NCBI GenBank assembly: GCA_016234355.1
Contig: JACRFC010000169.1
Span: 1 to 35,959 of the forward strand
Reading direction: 5' to 3'
Length of the DNA: 35,959 bases
From: Ignavibacteriales bacterium
GTDB taxonomy: Bacteria; Bacteroidota; Ignavibacteria; Ignavibacteriales; Melioribacteraceae
Position 1 is the first letter of the stretch. Every line of letters starts with the position of its first letter. Made by a program: the position numbers and the translations under genes. This document shows positions 31,644-35,959 of the stretch, piece by piece. The notes under the pieces were generated by a model. That model made no database searches, had not been told where the DNA came from, and saw only the letters and a list, made by a program, of their open reading frames with translations.

Positions 31644-32771
31644 ATGAAGTATATGGGCTCAAAAAGACTGATGCTGAAGAATGGTCTTGGTCAAATGTTA
31701 AAAAGAGAAATGAATGATGCTAATAGATTCGTCGACATCTTCGTGGGTTCAGGTGTTGTTGCAGCTCATGTTGCTGAAAATTATGATATAATAGTACATG
31801 CATACGACCTTCAACTTTACAGTGCAATTATTTCAGATGCGATTATTGGTAGAGTGAAAATTATTGATTGGCAACCATTGTGGGATAATTGGGAAAGGAA
31901 TGCAAGAGATTTATTCAAAACTTATAATGTACCTTCCATAAAAAAAATAACTCAGCTTATAGTTAAGAGTTGTCGAGCTTGGTGCGCAAAACAGAAAGAC
32001 CTTCCAATAACCAAAGCTTATGGTGGTCATTATTATAGTCCTAAACAAGCTGTATGGATTGATGCACTCAGAGCTACATTACCAGAAGATAACACTTTAA
32101 GAAAAGTTGCACTAGCAGCTCTGATTCAGGCCGCGAGTAAATGCGCCGCAGCACCAGGGCATACTGCTCAACCGTTTCAACCAACCCGTACCGCTAAACC
32201 ATATCTTACTGATGCATGGGGAAAAGATATTTTACAAAATACTAAAGTAGCATTCCTTTCTCTTTCAAATCGTTTTGCTAAGAAAAAAGGTTTTGCAAAA
32301 GTTGCTAATGCTAATGTTGTTGCAGATCAACTTGAAAAAGGTGACTTGGTGTTTATAGATCCGCCCTATTCAGGTGTTCATTACAGTCGCTTTTATCATG
32401 TTATTGAAACGATAGCGCAAGGTAAATGTGGTAATGTTTCGGGAGTTGGTCGTTATCCAGATTCAAAACTAAGACCACGTTCAAAATATAGTATGAAATC
32501 GGAGTCACAGAATGCACTCGATGAATTACTAAAAAAGATTGCTTCAAAAAAAGCTAAAGCAATTCTTACATATCCAGATCACGAATGTTCAAATGGACTT
32601 TCAGGTAAAATTGTGAGAGAAGCTGCAGAAAAATATTTTTCAGTTGAAAAGAAATCTGTTAAAAGTAATTTTAGTTCACTTGGCGGAAGAAGTAATGGGG
32701 ATAAAAATACAGCAGGCCGAGATGCACGTCGAAACGCCAACGAACTTATACTTTTACTAAAACCCAAATGA
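31644..32771 (+). CDS. D12-class N6-adenine DNA methyltransferase
   Basis: A 375-residue protein. The AdoMet motifs are in the alpha (D12/Dam-like) order: KYMGSKR at the N-terminus, motif I DIFVGSGVVAAHVA (F33, G35, G37), and catalytic motif IV DPPY at 239-242 in VFIDPPYSGVHYSRFYH. The insert of about 200 residues between motifs, holding the target-recognition domain, is longer than in Dam. The C-terminal tail (FSSLGGRSNGDKNTAGRDAR) is basic. It should methylate adenine in a specific sequence. All catalytic motifs look intact. Its stop overlaps the start of the GIY-YIG nuclease gene (ATGA at 32768-32771), the coupling expected for a modification-restriction pair. Confidence 0.88.
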   Translation: MKYMGSKRLMLKNGLGQMLKREMNDANRFVDIFVGSGVVAAHVAENYDIIVHAYDLQLYSAIISDAIIGRVKIIDWQPLWDNWERNARDLFKTYNVPSIKKITQLIVKSCRAWCAKQKDLPITKAYGGHYYSPKQAVWIDALRATLPEDNTLRKVALAALIQAASKCAAAPGHTAQPFQPTRTAKPYLTDAWGKDILQNTKVAFLSLSNRFAKKKGFAKVANANVVADQLEKGDLVFIDPPYSGVHYSRFYHVIETIAQGKCGNVSGVGRYPDSKLRPRSKYSMKSESQNALDELLKKIASKKAKAILTYPDHECSNGLSGKIVREAAEKYFSVEKKSVKSNFSSLGGRSNGDKNTAGRDARRNANELILLLKPK

Positions 32772-33586
32772 GTATCGCTATGGAAAGTCAGCATCGTTCT
32801 TTTTCTATTCGCATTTTTCTTGCTGAAGGAAGTCCTTCTGGTCTTAAGTTTGTTGAAAAATCAAATTGGATTGGGCTTGGTGTTGTTTGTCCGCGACCAC
32901 GATTATCAAGTGTGAAAGAACGAAAGGAATTTGATCGCGCTGCTATTTATGTCCTAATTGGTCCTTCTGATACATCAGATCTTCCACTTGTATATATCGG
33001 TGAAGGTGATCCTGTTCGAACTAGATTAGAGGATCATCATTCAAAAAAAGATTTTTGGACGATTGCCTATTTCTTTACAAGTAAAGATGCAAATCTTAAC
33101 AAAGCTCATATTCAATATTTGGAACACCGGTTAATCACTTTAGCAAAGGAAGCCAAACGCTGTAAATTTGATAATCTGAATGTTCCTACTGCACCTTCAT
33201 TATCAGAGGCAGAGTATGCCGATATGGAAGTATTTCTTGAAGAAATGCTTTTGTGTTTTCCAGTATTAGGTGTTACTATCTTTGAAAAGCCGGAACTCAA
33301 ACCAAGACAACACCAAATACTTATTCTCAAAAATAAAGGTGTTCATGCTGAAGGTTACAAATCGGAAGATGGTTTTGTTGTGAAAAAAGGTTCAACTTGT
33401 GTTATAGAAACTGTTCCATCCATTCACACACATGTTGTCGATCTACGTAGTGATTTTCTTAAAAGTGACCTCTTGATTAAACGTGATGACCATTTTTTTG
33501 AATTATCACAAGATTATGAATTTTCATCACCATCGTTGGCTGCAACATTTCTTTTAGGGGCGAACATAAATGGAAGAGATTGGTAG
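32768..33586 (+). CDS. GIY-YIG nuclease fused to DUF4357
   Basis: A 272-residue protein. Residues about 57-125 are a GIY-YIG nuclease: AIYVLIG (Y61), VYIGEGD (Y76-I77-G78), catalytic Arg in VRTRLEDH (R84/R86) and Glu119 in QYLEHRLI. All key positions are present. Residues about 185-272 are a DUF4357 domain (LKNKGVHAEGYKSEDGFVVK, then QDYEFSSPSLAATFLLGANI), found at the end of restriction and related nucleases and probably DNA-binding. The start codon overlaps the methyltransferase stop (ATGA). Together they suggest a restriction nuclease guarded by the linked methyltransferase, as in known GIY-YIG type II enzymes, though the DUF4357 fusion and partners differ. Confidence 0.88.
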   Translation: MSIAMESQHRSFSIRIFLAEGSPSGLKFVEKSNWIGLGVVCPRPRLSSVKERKEFDRAAIYVLIGPSDTSDLPLVYIGEGDPVRTRLEDHHSKKDFWTIAYFFTSKDANLNKAHIQYLEHRLITLAKEAKRCKFDNLNVPTAPSLSEAEYADMEVFLEEMLLCFPVLGVTIFEKPELKPRQHQILILKNKGVHAEGYKSEDGFVVKKGSTCVIETVPSIHTHVVDLRSDFLKSDLLIKRDDHFFELSQDYEFSSPSLAATFLLGANINGRDW

Positions 33587-33674
33587 AAAACATCTAATGG
33601 AATAACTCTGAAACAGTTACAAGAAAAAGCTGAGGATAACAGTTAATACACAAAAGCAACTTGACTGAAATAAC

Positions 33675-34358
33675 CTAATCCGCAATTGCCACAGAAGCCG
33701 CATAGATATTAGCCGCACCGCTTTCTAAAATAATTCTTCCGCATTCGGCAATAGTAGCGCCGGTTGTTATAACATCATCAATCAGCAGCACATTTTTATT
33801 TTGTAATAATTTATTGCGGCGAAGAGCAAAAGCATCTTTCATGTTTTCCTTTCTCTCAACTAAATTCATACTTGTCTGTGTCTCTGTAAAACGGACGCGT
33901 TTTATTAATCTGCTTTTTACCGGAACTTGTAAAATCTTTTTCATTCCCTTCGCAATAAAATCCGATTGATTGTATCCGCGTTCCGCACGTTTTAAGTGAT
34001 GCAAGGGAATCGGAACAATCAGATCAATTTTCCATTCTTGAATTTTATCATTTACGGCGGCGGCTAATAATTTGCCGAGGAAAACTCCGATACTGAATTT
34101 ACCGTTGTACTTCAGATCGTGGATTATATCCTGAAGCTCTTTATCTTTCTCAAAAACAAAGAGGGAAGTAAATCCTTTTATGATCTTCTCGTTCTTAAAT
34201 TTTCTGGCGAATTCGATTTCGGTTCTTTCACTATCTGTATGCTTTATTTTTGATAAACAAGAATTGCATACAACAATTTCCGTGCTGGTAAGTTTATTTT
34301 TGCAAGATGGACAGAAACGAGGAAGGAAGAAATCGGAAATGTCGGTTAGAAAGTTCAT
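33675..34358 (-). CDS. comF: ComF-family phosphoribosyltransferase-like protein
   Basis: A 227-residue protein. Zinc-ribbon cysteines C16, C19, C31 and C34 (FCPSCK...CNSCL) are followed by a type I PRT domain with PIPLHHLKRAERGYNQSDFI and the PRPP loop NVLLIDDVITTGATI. ComF family members contribute to competence DNA uptake in some bacteria; in most they are of unclear function. It is transcribed toward the DGQHR operon, so the island's right edge lies in the 88-base convergent gap (33587-33674), in which I see no terminator. Confidence 0.88.
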   Translation of the reverse strand: MNFLTDISDFFLPRFCPSCKNKLTSTEIVVCNSCLSKIKHTDSERTEIEFARKFKNEKIIKGFTSLFVFEKDKELQDIIHDLKYNGKFSIGVFLGKLLAAAVNDKIQEWKIDLIVPIPLHHLKRAERGYNQSDFIAKGMKKILQVPVKSRLIKRVRFTETQTSMNLVERKENMKDAFALRRNKLLQNKNVLLIDDVITTGATIAECGRIILESGAANIYAASVAIAD

Positions 34359-34367
34359 CTATTTTTA

Positions 34368-34784
34368 TTACGAGATTCCGTTCTCAATAAAATATTTCCC
34401 GCACTTTTTATCACTAAGTTCTAAGTGATTAAAGAACCACTGCCTAATTCCTTTTAACTGTTCTATTCCAATCGTCTCAAGTCCTTTGCTGAAACGGTCT
34501 GTTGAAGTGAGTATCTGTTTGTAGAACCGGTCATGCTCAAGCTTATGAGAAATATAACCGGGAAATTTTGTTGACCTCATCAAATTTTCTTCGGTCTCAA
34601 AATGAACTTCAACAACTTCAAGTAACTTAAACAGATAATTTTGAATCATCTTTTTATCTGTAGAATTTAATTTATCATACAGCTTGTTAACTAATACCGC
34701 CATTGATTGATGCTGCTCGTCAATCAAGCTGACTCCGATAAGCTCGTTCCTGGTAATTTCAATGAAGTTCATTGCAGTGCCCAT
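34368..34784 (-). CDS. Hemerythrin-like (bacteriohemerythrin) protein
   Basis: A 138-residue four-helix protein with the full diiron ligand set: H25 (IDEQHQ), H61 and E65 (VHFETEENL), H80 and H84 (ISHKLEHDRF), H120 and D125 (FFNHLELSDKK). It binds oxygen or stores/senses O2 and iron. ATG 34784 has no clear ribosome site; M5 could also be the start. It ends 9 bases before the start of comF on the same strand. Confidence 0.9.
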   Translation of the reverse strand: MGTAMNFIEITRNELIGVSLIDEQHQSMAVLVNKLYDKLNSTDKKMIQNYLFKLLEVVEVHFETEENLMRSTKFPGYISHKLEHDRFYKQILTSTDRFSKGLETIGIEQLKGIRQWFFNHLELSDKKCGKYFIENGIS

Positions 34785-34798
34785 TTATAATATTGATA

Positions 34799-35959
34799 CT
34801 AAATCATTCCGGACCTTTTACGCAAAAACCATTCGGCAGCAAATAAAAGAATAATTATTATAAGCACTCGCTCATCAGACCATAAATTATATTCTTTCTT
34901 TGTACCGGTTTCTTTTACGGGATTTCTATTTATCGCGCGCAGTTTATCAAGCAGATTAGAATAATTATCAATTGAATAATACTCACCGCCCGTTGATTTA
35001 GCAAGCGATTTTAAGAATGCCGGACGCATCCGCGTATCAATCTTTTCGATCTGTGTTTCGCTAATGCTAAACCGCCCGGTACCGGTTTTCATTTTTGCGC
35101 CATTTAAGAATGATGATGCAGAAAAAAGATAATCACCGGGTTCGTTTGGAGTAAATTCTTCATTGTAAATTCCGTTTCCGGCGGGTGTTAATGCCAGATC
35201 GAATTTCTTTTCATCTTTCGAAATTTGTAATTCAATTTGTGCAGTATCAATCGGAGAGAAAGTATTATCATATAATTGTGCGGTAAAATTCACTTCTTCA
35301 TTCGGTGAATATATTTTTTTATCGGTTGAAACACTGAATTGTTTTTGCACCGACGAAAGGTTAAGCCATTTTACAATGTCGTTAATAAAATTATCAAAGA
35401 ACTCTGGATGCTTCTCAGCTGTCTGCAATTGCCATTTCCAAATATCGCCGGCTAAAATTGCGAATGCTCTCTGCTTGCCTAAACTTCTTGAAACAATTAG
35501 AGGATTAGCGATTGGAATATTCCTAACCTTTGATGAAACTAAAGTATTACTTCCCGGTTTGATCTGAATTTTTACCGCTGCTTGTGAGACGGGAGGTAAA
35601 TTATTCCAAATTTCTTTTTTGCTGCTTCCGATTGAAAATGATGAAGAGTATAGATCGCTGTTAAGTTCCGGTAAAACTTGTATAAAGTCTGTGCTGCTGT
35701 TTTCAATTGTGAAAGGAAGAAGATTCTCCAGCAATTTCAACCGAGCAATATTAACACTGTTTGAAAGTAAAATAAAAAACGGTTTGTTCTGATTATTAAC
35801 AGCAAATGAAATCTTATCAATTAAGTTTTGCGGTGAACCGGAAGCGGGAAAGTCAATTAAGAATAAAACATCGGCGCTGTCTATTGCAGAAGTTTTTACA
35901 TCGTTCAAAAATTTATTAGCGGAGATCTGTATTATTTTTTTTAGCTGTATGTTTTTATC
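34799..35959 (-). CDS. Membrane protein, C-terminal part (5' partial)
   Basis: The minus-strand frame is open to the right edge (17 codons beyond the TTG at 35908), so the gene begins outside the window. Visible: 386 residues with a strand-helix domain (SADVLFLIDFPASGSPQNLI), an immunoglobulin-like domain (SPNEEVNFTAQLYDNTFSPI, then GDYLFSASSFLNG) and a final membrane helix (VLIIIILLFAAEWFLRKRSG). The architecture resembles the C-terminal part of large VWA/BatA-like membrane proteins of Bacteroidota, with the bulk outside the membrane. The function is unknown. Its stop lies 14 bases before the hemerythrin start, likely the same operon. Confidence 0.6.
   Translation of the reverse strand, partial: DKNIQLKKIIQISANKFLNDVKTSAIDSADVLFLIDFPASGSPQNLIDKISFAVNNQNKPFFILLSNSVNIARLKLLENLLPFTIENSSTDFIQVLPELNSDLYSSSFSIGSSKKEIWNNLPPVSQAAVKIQIKPGSNTLVSSKVRNIPIANPLIVSRSLGKQRAFAILAGDIWKWQLQTAEKHPEFFDNFINDIVKWLNLSSVQKQFSVSTDKKIYSPNEEVNFTAQLYDNTFSPIDTAQIELQISKDEKKFDLALTPAGNGIYNEEFTPNEPGDYLFSASSFLNGAKMKTGTGRFSISETQIEKIDTRMRPAFLKSLAKSTGGEYYSIDNYSNLLDKLRAINRNPVKETGTKKEYNLWSDERVLIIIILLFAAEWFLRKRSGMI

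Overview
The window looks like a chromosomal segment of an AT-rich bacterium from the Bacteroidota/Ignavibacteriota-Chlorobi side of the tree. This is inferred from the protein style, frequent TTG starts and gene content; no 16S or other taxonomic marker is present. It alternates two accessory regions with blocks of ordinary housekeeping genes.

Region 1 (1-4000) is the right end of a prophage or phage-tail-type element. It holds the end of a tape-measure-like protein with an embedded M15-type peptidase motif, a tail/baseplate protein, a broken duplicate of the tape-measure C-terminal tail, and an excisionase-like helix-turn-helix protein. A 19-base match to the 3' end of a tmRNA or tRNA gene (3980-3998) is the likely attachment-site boundary.

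Region 2 (4000-12480) is an accessory island. It has a YD-repeat-like and a WG-repeat protein, several very small genes, a DEDDh exonuclease, a PD-(D/E)XK nuclease-like protein, and a divergent locus made of a PcfJ-like gene interrupted by one in-frame TAG, a DUF932-like gene, a small ORF and a WYL-domain regulator. An 18-base sequence containing a 15-base palindrome occurs identically upstream of two of these loci, with a weaker version before a third. This suggests shared control. A 58-residue protein and a strong terminator (12451-12484) close the island.

Region 3 (12556-28572) is core: dapF, a small ABM-like protein, a PHP phosphoesterase, a membrane-anchored TPR protein, efp, accB, accC, gcvH, guaA, radC, a small lipoprotein, a LysM protein, phoH, mazG (opposite strand), a RidA-family gene, an envelope protein, a LytR_C protein, rsfS, argS and an XdhC-family gene. 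A 151-bp inverted-repeat element sits between argS and xdhC.

Region 4 (28570-33586) is a second accessory insertion. An ORF6N-domain gene is flanked by two direct repeats and followed by three G+C-rich hairpins. A tight four-gene operon comes next: a DGQHR (DndB-like) protein, an unrecognised helical protein, a D12-class adenine methyltransferase, and a GIY-YIG nuclease fused to DUF4357. This is the best candidate for an undescribed system, plausibly a DNA modification-restriction defence cassette.

Region 5 (33675-35959, minus strand) returns to host genes: comF, a hemerythrin-like protein and the C-terminal part of a membrane protein that runs off the window. No stretch over about 300 bases lacks a supported gene, and I saw no complete rRNA, tRNA or CRISPR array.
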